From Hippopus hippopus (lineage: Eukaryota > Mollusca > Bivalvia > Cardiida > Cardiidae), in the NCBI GenBank assembly GCA_946811185.2, contig OX328113.1:21551521-21615520 (forward strand): a DNA stretch of 64,000 nucleotides. Reading direction: 5' to 3'. The first letter of the stretch is position 1. Each line of letters begins with the position of its first letter. This document shows positions 12,616 through 23,575 of this stretch, piece by piece. Position numbers and translations under genes: made by a program. The notes beneath the pieces were generated by a model, which worked only from the letters and a program-made list of their open reading frames with translations, was not told the DNA's origin and did no database searches.

Positions 12616-12998
12616 TTGCATTTAAAGCCAAAGTCGTAGGTAATGTGAGATCTGTAAACGGCCAAACAGCGACTTTCACACAAATTGTATTGAACGTGGG
12701 CGGGGGCTACAACGCTACAACCGGCATATTTACAGCGCCTTCTGATGGAATATACATGTTCAATATACAGGCATGCGGTGGATACAAATATGTTTTGTAT
12801 GTGAACCTAGTGAAAGAGGGTAATATCGAAGGACACAATGCAATCTACGACTACCAAGCCAACAATTGTGGTAGTCTTAGTGAACTTGTGTCCCTGACGA
12901 TTGGAAATAGAGTCTGGGTCACATTCAAATCAGCCACTAATCTCTACCAGGATTCTTCATATATTAACATGTTTCAGGGCACAAAGCTTAGTGTCTAA
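12616..12998 (+). CDS. Terminal C1q-domain exon of gene 1
   Basis: Encodes a complete C1q globular domain of about 127 residues ending in a TAA stop at 12996-12998. The acceptor is tttaaacag (AG at 12614-12615) and the intron is phase 1. Family landmarks are seen in order: VAFKAK at the start, then LNVGGGYNATTGIFTAPSDG with YMF (the canonical GxYxxxTGxFxxPxxGxYxF pattern), LVSLTIGNRVWV near the middle strands, and the C-terminal INMFQGTKLSV strand. One N-glycosylation sequon (NAT) is present. No collagen repeat is seen, as is common for mollusc C1q-domain proteins, which are secreted recognition proteins that trimerise through this head. It closely matches the exon at 33231, so the two genes are paralogues. 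Joining it to the TSP1 exon at 96 is an inference from identical phase, order and homology. Confidence 0.95.
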
Positions 12999-13308
12999 AT
13001 TACGTTATCTTGTTGTGGCATCTTGAACCTAGATTTGCATCCATGCATCTGCAGCAGATGAGTTTTTAAACAAGTCTTTTCAGTGAAATAATTTCGTCTT
13101 CATTCGCGGTGTTTTCATGATTGAATTCGCTAACAGAAATTTCTTGCACATAATTAGCCAGTGGTGTAGCTAGTCTCTCTATTCACGTGGATTCAGGGGG
13201 AAGAGATGCATGCCCCTTTATTATTTTGGAAACAAGGGTGCATTAAGGTGCACTCTTGGCGTGCAGAGGAGGATCTGGGGACGCTGGTTTTTAGTACTTA
13301 AGATTGAC
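12999..13308. other. Probable 3' UTR / flank of gene 1
   Basis: AT-rich sequence after the stop codon with no further coding signal. The first clear AATAAA is at 13539, inside a MITE, so the polyadenylation site is uncertain. Confidence 0.4.
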
Positions 13309-13545
13309 GATTTAACTCTTACCACACAATCACGAGTTTCAATAACCCCAAGAAAGAGGTCTTTTGAAAGCAATGTTGGAAGAGGAGAAAAATGCTGGTA
13401 AACAACATTTTCTCCTTTTCCCATAATGTTTTCTGGCCTTTCAAAGACAAATCCCAACACTTAAGCCTCAACACTTTAATTTATCGACTACAAATGCTTT
13501 CAATTTGGACCAGTCTAAAATTTTCTCGTTTGGTAAAGAATAAAT
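13309..13545. mobile_element. Family A palindromic MITE
   Basis: Degenerate copy of the TTAACCCTTTACC...GGTAAAGGGTTAA element. The palindromic centre (GGAGAAAAATGCTGG with ACATTTTCTCCTTTTCCC) is at 13385-13425 and the right end reads TTTGGTAAAGAAT. An AATAAA at 13539-13544 could serve gene 1. Confidence 0.75.
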
Positions 13546-13665
13546 AAGCATAAACCAATGAATGGGTACGGCAGATTTTTCTTAGGTCAGGATCGTGTTG
13601 ATCCAACTGTGTATTCGCGTAAAGGCTGTTACGCGCCTGTACGTCAAGGAAAAAAAGAATTTAAG

Positions 13666-13888
13666 GTCTACGGCCCCTAACACTCATATTAAAAGACGGA
13701 AGCTGCCGATATTGGCCGAATAGCCTTTTACGAAAACTTCGATGTTACACGATATTAACCGTTGAGTTAGTGAGTCTATGGCCCCTAACTCTCATGTTAA
13801 AAGACGGAAGCTGCCGAGATTGGCCGAATAGCTTTTACGAAAACGTCGATGTTACACGATATTTACCGATGAGTTAGGGGTCGTAATC
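13666..13888. repeat. Two-copy tandem duplication, 108-bp unit
   Basis: The block from GGCCCCTAAC (13672) to the next GGCCCCTAAC (13780) is repeated once with about 5-10% visible changes. Shared words include 'aaagacggaagctgccga' and 'cgatgttacacgatat'. Confidence 0.85.
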
Positions 13889-13937
13889 CTTAAGCCAAGA
13901 ATTCGAACAATGTAAAGAATAAGGTGTTTTTGTTTTT

Positions 13938-15038
13938 AGCTCACAAAGTGCTGAAGGTGAGCTTTTGTGATCGTGCTGTGTCCGGCGTCCGTCGTGCGTC
14001 GTGCGTCCTGAGTCGTGCGTCGTCCGTCGTCAACTTCAACCTTGTGTAAGCCCTTTTCAGTCCGTACTGATGAAACTTGGTCAGAATGTTTGTCTTGATA
14101 ATATCTTGGACGAGTTCGAAAATGGGTCATGTCGGATCAAAAACTAGGTCAAATCTTAGAAAAACCTTGTGTACGCTCTAGAGGCCACATTTTCTGTCCA
14201 AAACTCTTTAAAGTTGGTAAGAATCTTTGTCTTGATGATATCTCGGACGAGTTTGAAAATGGGTCATGTTGGGCCAAAAACTAGGTCACTGGTAAATCTT
14301 AGAAAAACCTTGTGTACCTTCTAGAGGCCACGTTTTAGTGCAATACTCATGAAACTTGGTCAGAATGTTTGTCTTGATGATTTCTTGGACCAGTTTGCAA
14401 ATTGGTCATGCCGGGTCAAAAACTAGGTCATTGAGTCAAATCTTACAAAAACGTTGTGTACGCTCTAGAGGCCACATTTTCAGTCAAATACTCACGAAAG
14501 TTGGTCAGAATGTTTGTCATAATGATGCCTTGAATGAATTTCAAAATGGGTTACATCAGGTCAAAAACTAGGTCACCAGGTCAAATCTTTAAAATAGCTT
14601 GTGTACCTCTAGAGTCATCACTTTCTGTCCAATACTTATGAAAATTAGTCAGAATGTTTGTCTTTATGATCAATATGATGAAATTGAAAATGGGTCACAT
14701 TGAGTAAAAAACTAGGTCGCCATGTCAAATCTTGGAAAAACCTTGTGTACACTCTAGAGGCCACATTTTCTGTCCAATACTTATGAAATGTGGTCAGAAT
14801 CTTTGTTTTGATAATATCTACAATGGGAAAATGGGCTATGTTTGGCTTAAAAGTAGGTCACTGAGAGAATTTCTAGAAAAAGCTTGTGTACAAGCTAGAG
14901 GCCAAATTTTCAGTCCAATAATTATGAAATCTTGGGAGAATGTTTGTCATAATATCTCGAAAGAGATTGAAAATGGGTCATGTTTGGTCAAAAGGCTCAG
15001 GTGAGCGACCTCAGGGCCATCATGGCCCTCTTGTTTTT
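13938..15038 (+). mobile_element. Tandem-core element, about 143-bp period, full-length copy
   Basis: The left end is a short inverted repeat, GCTCAC...GTGAGC, followed by a CCGTCGTGCGTC-rich stretch (13980-14035). About seven diverged copies of a roughly 143-bp unit follow; each contains 'ggtcagaatgtttgtcttgat' and 'ctagaggccacattttc' variants. The right end carries the hairpin AGGGCCATCATGGCCCT followed by CTTG. A hairpin just before a CT-rich 3' end is reminiscent of Helitron/Helentron-type ends. That classification is inferred; no Rep/helicase coding is present. Confidence 0.85.
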
Positions 15039-15265
15039 ATTTTCAGAACTTGGTCTTCTGGCTTAAACAGAAAACAGTCCATTAGAAAACTCCAAAGAAT
15101 TTTATTGAAAGGTTTTTATGCAGCTTTCCTCAAAACTTCAGTCATATCACGGCGACAGCTCAATTATTTCTTGAGTTTCGCTAAAATGAGGCTGGGGCTC
15201 TGAAGTTACTTGCTCAGTGACTTTTTCTGAAAACCACAGAGTCACGAGCGACGATCGAGGCCCTG

Positions 15266-15451
15266 GACCTGCATTCACCAACCATTCTTACTAACATATC
15301 TAGTCTAATTCTCAAGAGTTCTCTACATGTAAAGGTAAAACAATATCTGATAGGCCAAACCAAATGGTTTAGCCAATCAGAAATCGCGTTACTTTCTAAA
15401 TCAAGAATAAGACCAAAAATACAATTCAGAACGATTTGTGAATCCGGGCAC
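15266..15451. mobile_element. MITE-like element with imperfect TIRs (family E)
   Basis: The ends 'gcattcaccaaccattctt' and 'agaacgatttgtgaatcc' are imperfect inverted repeats. The centre has a smaller inverted repeat, GATAGGCCAAACC...GGTTTAGCCAATC. A related unit lies at 30330-30550 inside gene 2. Confidence 0.55.
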
Positions 15452-15470
15452 TGGATTACCGAAACAACAC

Positions 15471-15705
15471 CTTAACGCTTTAACATACAACCCCGAGTTT
15501 TAACGACCCTGAAGAATAAAACTTTGGAAAACATTGTGGGAAAAGGAGAAAATGCTGGTAACCAGCATTTTCTCCTTTTCCAACAATGTTTTCTACTCTT
15601 TCAAACACAAATTGCATCATTTGAGCCACATTTAAACTTTTGTCTGCAAATGCTTCCTATTTTGACCAGTGTAAAGTTGTGTCGTTTGGTAAAGAGTTAA
15701 CCGCT
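15471..15705. mobile_element. Family A palindromic MITE
   Basis: Well-preserved copy. The centre GGAGAAAATGCTGG/CCAGCATTTTCTCC is at about 15548-15580. The left side has ACGACCCTGAAG and the right end is GGTAAAGAGTTAACC. Confidence 0.85.
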
Positions 15706-16020
15706 AAGACACGAATGACCGCCCCGAAAATGAGAGTAGAGGTTATGCTACTTTTCCCTAGAATACAGCGAACTGGCGTTTCTAACCCTTTTTATCCGGC
15801 TGTCGATTGGTGATATTCGATTGGCTCAAACATTATTTATAGGGTCTTATTTTTAATTTGAAAATGGTACATTTAGTTGCCTGCAACGATCAAATCGTGT
15901 ATCGCAAGGTGCAGACCATGGTCAAACTGCCAAAAAAAATGTTGTTTGATTCCAGTCTACACTCTACACCACAAAGATCAGAGGTCTCGTTAGACACGAT
16001 ACAAGTTCATGAAATCTACG
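15706..16020. other. Intergenic, unassigned
   Basis: Short ORFs are present, but there is no domain or splice evidence. Confidence 0.35.
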
Positions 16021-16276
16021 AAATTGAGCCATACTCTGTGAAAAGAAGGCTGGATGCATCAGCAAAAAGTATCGACCGGGTCAGCACAGTCCGCGCGGGC
16101 TGACATGGGTTGGAAATGTTTGCTTTTGGTACATTTTCTGCATGTTGTAGGACCATTTTTGCAAGGATTTCGTCGGTTGTTAGACAAAATGGATTATACG
16201 GACCAATAGTTATGTGACGACTTGCTTGGTGCAATGCATCACTGAGTTGCATCAAACCTCCTTCAACCAGAGCACG
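16021..16276. mobile_element. Family C MITE
   Basis: Starts TGAGCCATACTCTGTG and ends with the inverted AGAGCACGGCTCA. The interior holds the short palindrome CAGTCCGCGCGGGCTGACATGG and the usual GACTTGCTTGGT...GCATCACTGAG block. Confidence 0.8.
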
Positions 16277-16395
16277 GCTCAAATTCTGACCTTCACTCCT
16301 CGCCTAGAAACAGTGGTCACGTTAAGCACGATACAAGTGTATGAAATCCATAAATGGCAGGACAGATGTACTTTTATACACGGCAATATATAGAA

Positions 16396-16525
16396 GATAA
16401 TCATCTGGTTGTGTGTGATATTTAAAAAAAAATCTGTCACTAGAATGGGGCGTGATGCGTTTAAAAAAAAAAACGAGTCCGACTGGCCATATTTATCATC
16501 ACTAGTGGTGTTATTCACTGTGAAA
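16396..16525. mobile_element. Solo terminal region related to the 28.7-kb element
   Basis: Contains the word 'ctggttgtgtgtgatat' and 'gaatggggcgtgatgcg', matching the terminal inverted repeat at 28699. It also contains 'atcatcactagtggtgtta', matching the inverse of 28540. There is no tandem core here, so this is probably a deletion derivative. Confidence 0.6.
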
Positions 16526-16849
16526 TGCACCTCCGGCGTAGTACCTTCGCAGTACCAGGCTAAAGATAAAAATCGATTGTCGCTTTTTTTACGTTCTAAA
16601 GGAAAATAGGATTAATATTGGTATTTCGTTTGAAGTTTTTAAGTATTATATCAGATACCTGCATTTTTATTATCTGTTGATGTTTACATACCATTATCCT
16701 AGAATAATACATGTAAATGTGGCGAAGAGGGGAATGTTAACTCTGTCATTACTGAATATATAAATTGCATTTTTTCAAAGGCTACAAGTACAATTTCAGT
16801 ACAAGATGAAGAGAGAGTTCAGTTATAAACTAGAATGAAACAGTGGACA

Positions 16850-16911
16850 GCGTAAATCAGAGATCAGACTGCACGTTCTGTGCAGTCTGATTTTGATATA
16901 CGCTGTCCACA
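16850..16911. mobile_element. Family B palindrome core
   Basis: Nearly perfect palindrome GTGGACAGCG...CGCTGTCCAC around TGCACGTTCTGTGCA. Confidence 0.8.
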
Positions 16912-17284
16912 AAACTTTGGTGTCGTCTATGGTAAGGAATGAGATATAGAATGAAACAGTAGATTGTGATCAGTATATTAATTTCATAAGGGATGAGCCC
17001 TGTTGGACATTGCAGTTAAACATTTTGTTTTAAGATAATAAAATACATAAAAGCAGTCACTGGTATGCCAGGAATTTATTCAACAGCGTCAGGAGCCAGT
17101 AATAGCAAATTTGGCAACTTTTTTTCAGATTGTTCAAAAAAATGTTGAACCTCTCCCTGAACTTTCATATTTTTCATAAGCCGATGGTAACTCACCATCT
17201 TTATTTTCTAGACTTTATTAGCAGTGAATATTGAAAAAGAGTTTGAAAAAACAGGAGTTATGGTGCCATTATTATTTAACGCTT

Positions 17285-17508
17285 TAGAAAACAATCCCTG
17301 GTTTTTACGACCCAGAATAAGAAGCCTTCTGAAAACATTGTGGGAAAAGGAGAAAATGCTGGTAACCAACATTTTCTCCTTTTCCCACAATGTTTTCTGC
17401 TCTTCTAAAGTCAAGTTTCAATTATTGAGTCACGTTTATTTTGTTGTCTGCAAATGCTTTCATTTGGACAAGTCTAAAATTTTGTCGTTTGGTAAAGAGA
17501 GTTAATAG
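17285..17508. mobile_element. Family A palindromic MITE
   Basis: Centre at about 17345-17395, right end TTTGGTAAAGAGAGTTAAT. Both strands give mirror-image short ORFs because the element is palindromic. Confidence 0.85.
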
Positions 17509-17689
17509 GATGTAACAGTACAGCAAAATCTTGGAATCTTAGAGAGAACTTGATGAGACCGAAAATTCGGCGTGTACAAACCTTCGGAAAGGTCACAACA
17601 GTTCTAAAGCCGTTCTTACCTTTCATTCTTACTGCCATTCTACATTTAAATTCTTGCACAAAACCTGTGCGCATACCTGCTAAGCCCTA

Positions 17690-17915
17690 GGCTTTTAAAC
17701 GCGACTCAAGGACCTTAATTGCGGACGGTGTAGATCAAGATCAGACTGCACAGAAATTGCAGTCTGATATTGGATCTACACTTCTACACTGTCCGATAAG
17801 GGGATATCCCCCGCCGCCCCCTTCCCCCCCCCCCCCCAAAAAAAAAGAAATAGGAAATTTGGGTTTTTACTATCGGCTTGGAAGTTTTATTTTACTTTTT
17901 TTAGCAGGATATGGG
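17690..17915. mobile_element. Family B MITE with poly-C/poly-A interruption
   Basis: The core GTAGATCAAGATCAGACTGC is paired with its inverse. The flank 'ttttactatcggcttggaag' is shared with other B copies. The right flank carries a long C-run then an A-run (17805-17848), suggesting simple-repeat expansion. Confidence 0.75.
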
Positions 17916-17919
17916 TGAA

Positions 17920-18115
17920 ACGGTTTGCTTCCCTTCTTCAGTGGAAAGCTTTCGACGACGATTATGTGGGAAAGCAGCCAGTGGCTTGGAAAGAAAATTG
18001 TGCGGAGTACTGGTAGAAGAGACTCCAGGAAAGCATGGATAGGTGCACTGGCCGCCGCGATATAACTGAAATAATGTTGAAAACGGCGTTAAACACCATA
18101 CAATCAATCAATCAG
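17920..18115 (+). mobile_element. SINE-like unit (body and tail)
   Basis: Carries the repeated SINE body words 'tatgtgggaaagcagccagtgg', 'actccaggaaagcatggata' and 'gatataactgaaataatg', and ends in a (caat)n tail. Related inverted copies lie at 28130 and 46332, and a direct one at 47440. Confidence 0.65.
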
Positions 18116-18518
18116 TCGAAAGCAGTCATGTGAAACCTTCGTGTAGATCAACTACATTTTATCCCGACTATACAGAAGTTCTCTTAATGAATAAAATTTC
18201 CGAAAATAAGACTGGGTTCAGTGATCCTGTGCCACACTGTTCCTCCTAATGCAAGCTCGGCACATGCAAAGACAAAGCACGTCCAGTCAATGTTACGGAC
18301 CATCGATTCAAATTTATTATCATGTTTTGAACCGCAAAAAAAAAACCAACACAAAAAAAAAAATTCGTGCAGGAAAAACGATTAGTTGAAGGCTCGGGCT
18401 CAAACACCGACCTCGATACCCGACGAATGTTAATGAATAAAAATAAAAGACCAAAATTGATTACTATAGTCCAAGGCGGGACGTCTCAGTCGGTCAGGTG
18501 ACTGGTCTTTGAATAGAG

Positions 18519-18675
18519 TTTATTTCATCAGCTTGTGGTTAATATGGGGAAATATTTGCCGAAAAAGGGAAAGGTATGCGAAAATAACGAGTGCCGTAAG
18601 GCACGAGTTATTTTCGCGGACCTTTCCCTTTTGAGGCAAATATTTCCCCATATTAACCACAAGCTGATGAAATAA
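18519..18675. mobile_element. Near-perfect 157-bp hairpin element
   Basis: The outer 42 bp on each side (18519-18560 and 18634-18675) are exact inverted repeats. The inner part continues as an imperfect stem around GCCGTAAGGC. In RNA or single-stranded DNA it would fold into one long hairpin. Confidence 0.85.
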
Positions 18676-18899
18676 ATTATATATTACATTTCCTCTGATT
18701 ATTTTGTCAACGAATGCCACTTTTAAAACTTCAAAAACTTAAAAAAGTAGTTCCAGATTTTCGGCAGAAGGAAAATATTCACTGTGACGGGGAAATAATT
18801 CCCCCCAGCTTAAATTACGACATTTCTTTACCCATAACATTTCTAAAAATAGACACATGAAATATAATATATGAAACTAAAATTTTCCAGGCAATGGTG

Positions 18900-19225
18900 A
18901 TAACCCTTAACGATTTGACAATTTTGCTTCCCGAACAAATCTTACCGTATCTGACAGTGTAGATCCAAGATCTGTGCAGTCTGATCTTGATCTACACTGT
19001 CTGCCAAAGCTCACAAAGTCGCGCTTAGCAGCTTAAGTGTTCATCCTTCAACCAATAATGAAAATCCATGGTATACGGTTGATAAATCTTGCTTCCTGCA
19101 GAAATCTTACCGTATCGGACAGTGTAGATCCAAGATCAGAAGACATTCTGAGCAGTCTGATCTTAATCTACATTGTCCGCAAAAGCCCACAAAGTTGCAC
19201 TTAGCGGCTTAAGAGTTAATCCTTA
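18900..19225. mobile_element. Two adjacent family B MITE copies
   Basis: Palindrome cores at 18955-19005 and 19115-19175. Both are followed by the 'cacaaagt.gc.cttagc.gcttaag' flank typical of the right side of family B. The first core has a short deletion in its left arm. Confidence 0.8.
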
Positions 19226-19259
19226 AGCTGATAAATAAACTAAAGATTTCCAGCCATTA

Positions 19260-20035
19260 GTGGAAACCCATAGTTAAAAACATTGCCCCCGGAGAAAACT
19301 CACCGTATCGAACAGTGCCGATTCAAGATCAGACTGCATGTTCACAGTTATCACGTCATTCCCGATAACTGATAGGATGTCTCGTAACCACCAGGTCTCA
19401 CAGATCAAAAATTCGTTATACTTCGGGAGACAGCGTTTTTTCCCGAATCACTACGAAAAGGAGCCGTTCAATAAACCTTCAGGACGTATTTCCCGAAGTA
19501 CAATGATTTCTTTCCGGACGTGTTACGACGTACTACAATATACTACGATTTAGTACGCTTTCATCTGACTTTCTCTCGAAGTACGTCGAGTTTTAGAGCC
19601 GATGTACTACGAAGCATCCCGATCTACACCGACTGTCCCAATTTCTATGTACGAAGGACTACGATATACAACGAACGACGGCGAACTAATCGACAGCTGT
19701 GGATGTGATTACAATAAAATTTATACTATTTTATGAGATTTACATAAAATGTTTAAAATTACGTCCATTTTTACGTCGTAGGGCAGAAAGTCTGTTCATG
19801 AAATTCGCTTTCATCAATCAGCATGTCTAGGTCGTGATCATCTCTCATCTTGGTTGACAGAGCCTAACGGGTGACTGTCTGTTATATAGCAAATAACTGC
19901 ATCCCCCATAAACCTGTACGTTTCAATAACCATCTTTAGAAGTCGTTATTGTTCTGTGCAGTCTGATCTTAATCTACGTTGTCCTCTAAAGGTCAGCGAG
20001 TCGCGCTTAGCAGCCTAAGGGTTAAATCACAACAG
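19260..20035. mobile_element. Family B MITE split by a roughly 600-bp insertion
   Basis: The left half (to about 19342, ending at the palindrome centre) and the right half (from about 19951, 'tctgtgcagtctgatcttaa', then TAAGGGTTAA at 20019) flank sequence not found in other B copies. The insert is rich in TACTACGA and CGTACTACG words (19500-19690). No terminal repeats of the insert were recognised. Confidence 0.6.
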
Positions 20036-20137
20036 TATGCGTAATTGATTGTGTTTGGCTAACTCATAAACAGATGGCCTAACTTGGAATTTAGAATAAG
20101 ACCAATACAGGTATTTAGGATGGCTGGGGAATACCCA

Positions 20138-20371
20138 GGGGTACATTTCACTAAACTGCGTACGTACGAAATTTGCGTACGCAATTTTTGTAAGCAAGCA
20201 TTAAAGTCTGAAAATAAGTTTCACAGAACTGCATAACTTTACCATTTGATTAAGTATTTGGATAACTTTACACCAGTTCCTATCTTTGGGTAAAGCAGGG
20301 ATCATACGTGTGTATATTCAATCCCCAAAAACTGGCGTAAATCTACGCAGTTTAGTGAAAGTTAGGTCCCC
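20138..20371. mobile_element. MITE, 234 bp (family G)
   Basis: Terminal inverted repeats: GGGGTACATTTCACTAAACTG at the left, and CAGTTTAGTGAAAGTTAGGTCCCC, split here as CAGTTTAGTGAAAG plus TTAGGTCCCC, at the right. The interior holds TGCGTAC repeats. Confidence 0.8.
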
Positions 20372-21483
20372 TATATAAGACAAAAGTATTATCATTTAAG
20401 CGCTCTGGTTATCGCACGGCCGTCTGTTTTGAATGGACAATAAACCTCCCACAATCTGGCCATTGAAAGCAGTACACATGTGCTGTTTAACTGACACACT
20501 TTTTTAATGAATCAAATAGGGGATCATATCCACATATTAGCCTAATTGCGTAACTTTGTTTGAATCTGTGAGAACAAGACTACGCGCCATACGGGAAAAT
20601 TAGGCAGAGAGGGTGGGGAGGGGGAAAGCGTTTTTAGGATGGCAAGAAGTCAGCCACATGGACACCCTTCTCAAGTTCTTGAGTTTTAGAAATACCCCTA
20701 ACCCACCAAACGCACGCACATCTTTACCAGCCTTTGCGAACAACATAGATCAAGACCAGACAGTCTGTTCTTTCATCTATATGTTAAATACTGCGTGAAA
20801 AATTCTGACCCATAAGCAATCTTGAACTTTTAACACTGCCTGCAAGTGCCGATTTTATGTATCAAGCGTTACATAAGCTTCAAAGCACTGAACCGGCTTC
20901 AATAGTCTCAATAATGAGACGTTTACGGTGCTTCTTTTCATATTTGGACATGTACTGTGCACTGCACCGTCTCAAATTCGTTGTGAATTTCTGGTAGCAA
21001 AGCTATGAACAGCGCTGTACTGACGTTGTACTGTTGCGCAGGTTTAATCTCTACTGCAGCGAAATGCAATCGTTTTTTAAGTGACACATATGACCAAGGA
21101 CAAATTGTCAATCGTTTCATTACCTAACATTTATAACATGTAGATCTCGAAGAAAAAAAAAACTTAACGAAATTTGTCGTGTTTGGCGGCCATTTTGTGT
21201 CTAATTTCGGGAACGTAACAGATAAATTTAATTGCTTTTTCTCATATTTAGCGTTTAAATTGAAGTTATTGTATTTGAAACAAAGGATAATTGAACATGC
21301 AAGCAGCAAGTGTGTTCAGATCCTGGTTTTGTCGTTAATTTGTGAAAACATGAGAGTTTAAACATGCGCACAAAATCTGTGCGAAGATTTCAATTATTTT
21401 TTTTATTGCGTCTCTGTACCCAGAGACGACCCATCAAAGACTCAAATAGCCTTCGGGGACAGTTATCTGTGCTACCGGCTTCA
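20372..21483. other. Intergenic, upstream of gene 2
   Basis: No clear repeat or coding signal. A degenerate family B word lies near 20746. A promoter for gene 2 may lie here or in 21561-21811, but I cannot point to a convincing core element. Confidence 0.4.
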
Positions 21484-21560
21484 GTTGCTTTAGCTGACAG
21501 TGTAAATTAAGATCAAACTGCACAGAACTTGCAGTCTGATATTTGATCTACGCTTTTCCC
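21484..21560. mobile_element. Family B palindrome core upstream of gene 2
   Basis: Palindrome GTGTAAATTAAGATCAAACTG with its inverse, ending about 250 bp before the gene 2 start codon. The outer flanks are poor. Confidence 0.7.
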
Positions 21561-21811
21561 CTACTTCATTACATGCTCTGGCCAACTTTCAAATAGAATT
21601 ATTTTTGTTGCTTTTTTTTTCTTATTCAACAGACCCATTTCATAAATTCAGCATTCTGGGGGTCCAAGGTTATGTAAAACGTCTTACTATGCACTTACCG
21701 AAGAAAACATGTCACCCAAGCCTAGAGATAAGAAGAGACGAAAACGTCTGCAAATTATCTAAAACTGTTGACTTCGCTGTAAAAATATTCAGTTCGACAC
21801 GTGTGTTCAGG

Positions 21812-21869
21812 ATGATAACACCGCTTCACTGTTTTGTATTTTGTCTGCTGTGGCTTCCGCTGTTATCAG
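21812..21869 (+). CDS. Gene 2 exon 1: signal peptide
   Basis: The ATG at 21812 opens a 19-codon stretch with a short polar start and a hydrophobic core (FVFCLLWLPLLS). It then splits a codon at donor GTAAGA (21870), phase 1. Joined to the next exon it reads LLSADLECY, giving an expected signal-peptidase cut after the alanine at residue 20. An in-frame ATG at 21605 would add 69 residues before the hydrophobic core, so 21812 is preferred. The bases just before the ATG (tgtgttcag) also resemble an acceptor, so a 5'-UTR intron is possible. Protein residues are numbered from this start. Confidence 0.8.
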
Positions 21870-22979
21870 GTAAGAACTTGATTCATTACAAGACTGAGAA
21901 AGAAGGCTCTGTTCTCGCAATGTTAATTACCCTTTTAGAGACAAAACTTCATTTTGGTCACAATTAATTTGTTTCTAAATGTTTTTTTATATGAATGAGT
22001 CTTTGTACTGAGTCTTTTATACCTAGGCATGGCTTGAATTTTACGAAACTATCAGAGCTATATTTCTTTTCATTTTTGCAACTTTTCATAAAATATTGAT
22101 ATATATGAAATATTAATATTTTGTGAAATGAAACGAAGAAATTGGTGCAAGATAACTTAACGACAAGCCACATTTTCCTAAACCTAGGAATAACAAGTTT
22201 GGCGGTCCCAAGAAGCTGATACTCGATGACTAGATTTCTAGCTACCTCTAAATGTTTTTGCAACTGACTTCACAGATGTCGTGTAATAATCCTGAAGTTA
22301 CTTAGGTGTGTGCATCGAAGTGATACCTGTGGCTTTTCGCTTAGAGATTGGTGCGACATTTAGCTACTTTCTATCGATTCATCTTGATTAAGAGTTCCTT
22401 TTGTATTATGGACTTATCTCAAGCTGACTTTCGAAAAAGTAGACCACCAGAGACAATATTTTTCTTTTAATGTCTTTAGTCAACAGATAATGGAGAAAAA
22501 CGTGCCGTAGATTTTAATGCATTTTCATTGATTTTCAAAAGTTTATAATGATATTCGTAAACTTTGTGAAAGGGATCAATGGAAAGTATTTAAACACTCT
22601 TAAATCAGGATATAGTTAAAAGAAAAAAAGGTCTTGCATTTATGTAACCTGCAAAGTGACAGTACTTGGATTGCCCAAATGGTTCAAGACTTGGATGTAT
22701 TGTACATCCAATTTTTTTCTCAGTCTTTACCGGTGATTTAGGTTAATTAATGAATAAAAAATGTAGGAGTACTTTCGTTACTTATGAAATTAATGATATG
22801 AGAGTTTTTGTTTTCAGTTTTGCAGACACTGCCTTTTGACAGTGAAAGTATTGGTGACGTCATACAAGCAGAGATGCAGAGATCTAAACATAATTTTAAC
22901 TTGAAGTTTTGCGGACAAGTACACTTCAATGGCTAAAATTTAAACACCTTGTTGATATTTTGTACGATTTTGGCTGAAT
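21870..22979. other. Gene 2 intron 1, first part
   Basis: AT-rich intron with no exon-like stretch recognised. Confidence 0.45.
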
Positions 22980-23224
22980 GATTGAACCCGTTACCAAACA
23001 GTCACGGGTTTTAACAACTCTGAAGAAAAAGGCATTGGAAAACATTGTTGGGAAATGAGACTTTCAAACACTGGCATCCTTTTGTTTACAACATTTTCTC
23101 TTTTTTCATCCCACGTCATGTACTAAACTTTTAGAGAAACACTTTTCATCATTTGATTCAAGACAGATTTGTTGTCTGCGCATTCTTTCAGTCTAAAATG
23201 TTGTTATCTGGTAAAGAGTGAGCA
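22980..23224. mobile_element. Family A MITE, diverged
   Basis: Left CCCGTTACCAAACAG, right TCTGGTAAAGAGTGAG. The centre has lost its palindrome. It ends about 60 bp before the exon 2 acceptor. Confidence 0.7.
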
Positions 23225-23283
23225 AGCTATGTTTTGAAACATGGAATATCACAGTAATAACACTCCTTTGATCTGTTTTACAG

Positions 23284-23363
23284 CGGACCTAGAGTGCTAC
23301 AGCTGTACTAATGCCACAAGTACAAAAACGTGTCAAACAAAAGTAACCTGCAGTCAGGGGGAA
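23284..23363 (+). CDS. Gene 2 exon 2: Ly6/uPAR-like domain, part 1
   Basis: Acceptor tttacag (AG 23282-23283), donor GTAAGT at 23364. It enters in phase 1 and leaves in phase 0. It encodes residues 20-46 and opens with LECYSC, the signature start of the Ly6/uPAR three-finger fold, followed by TCQ and VTCSQGE. A glycosylation sequon (NAT) is at residue 29. Too short for ordinary ORF calling; found by motif and splice reading. Confidence 0.88.
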
Positions 23364-23575
23364 GTAAGTTAGCACAACTTATATTCATATATGGAAGGAA
23401 AATCTGACGGACCAAAAAGAAAGTTTTTACAATAATACAATTATAACAAGTGAATAAGAGACATTTAAATTTACCATGTTCCAATGCTGTAATAAAACCT
23501 CCTTGGAGACAATACTAACATAAGACTTCAGCACAGGTATAGGTATACCACATACTTTGGACACGAATGCACTTT

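Noticed and set aside
21605..21811. Longer N-terminus from the upstream in-frame ATG
   Set aside because: It would bury the hydrophobic signal segment 69 residues from the start; the ATG at 21812 gives a standard signal peptide.
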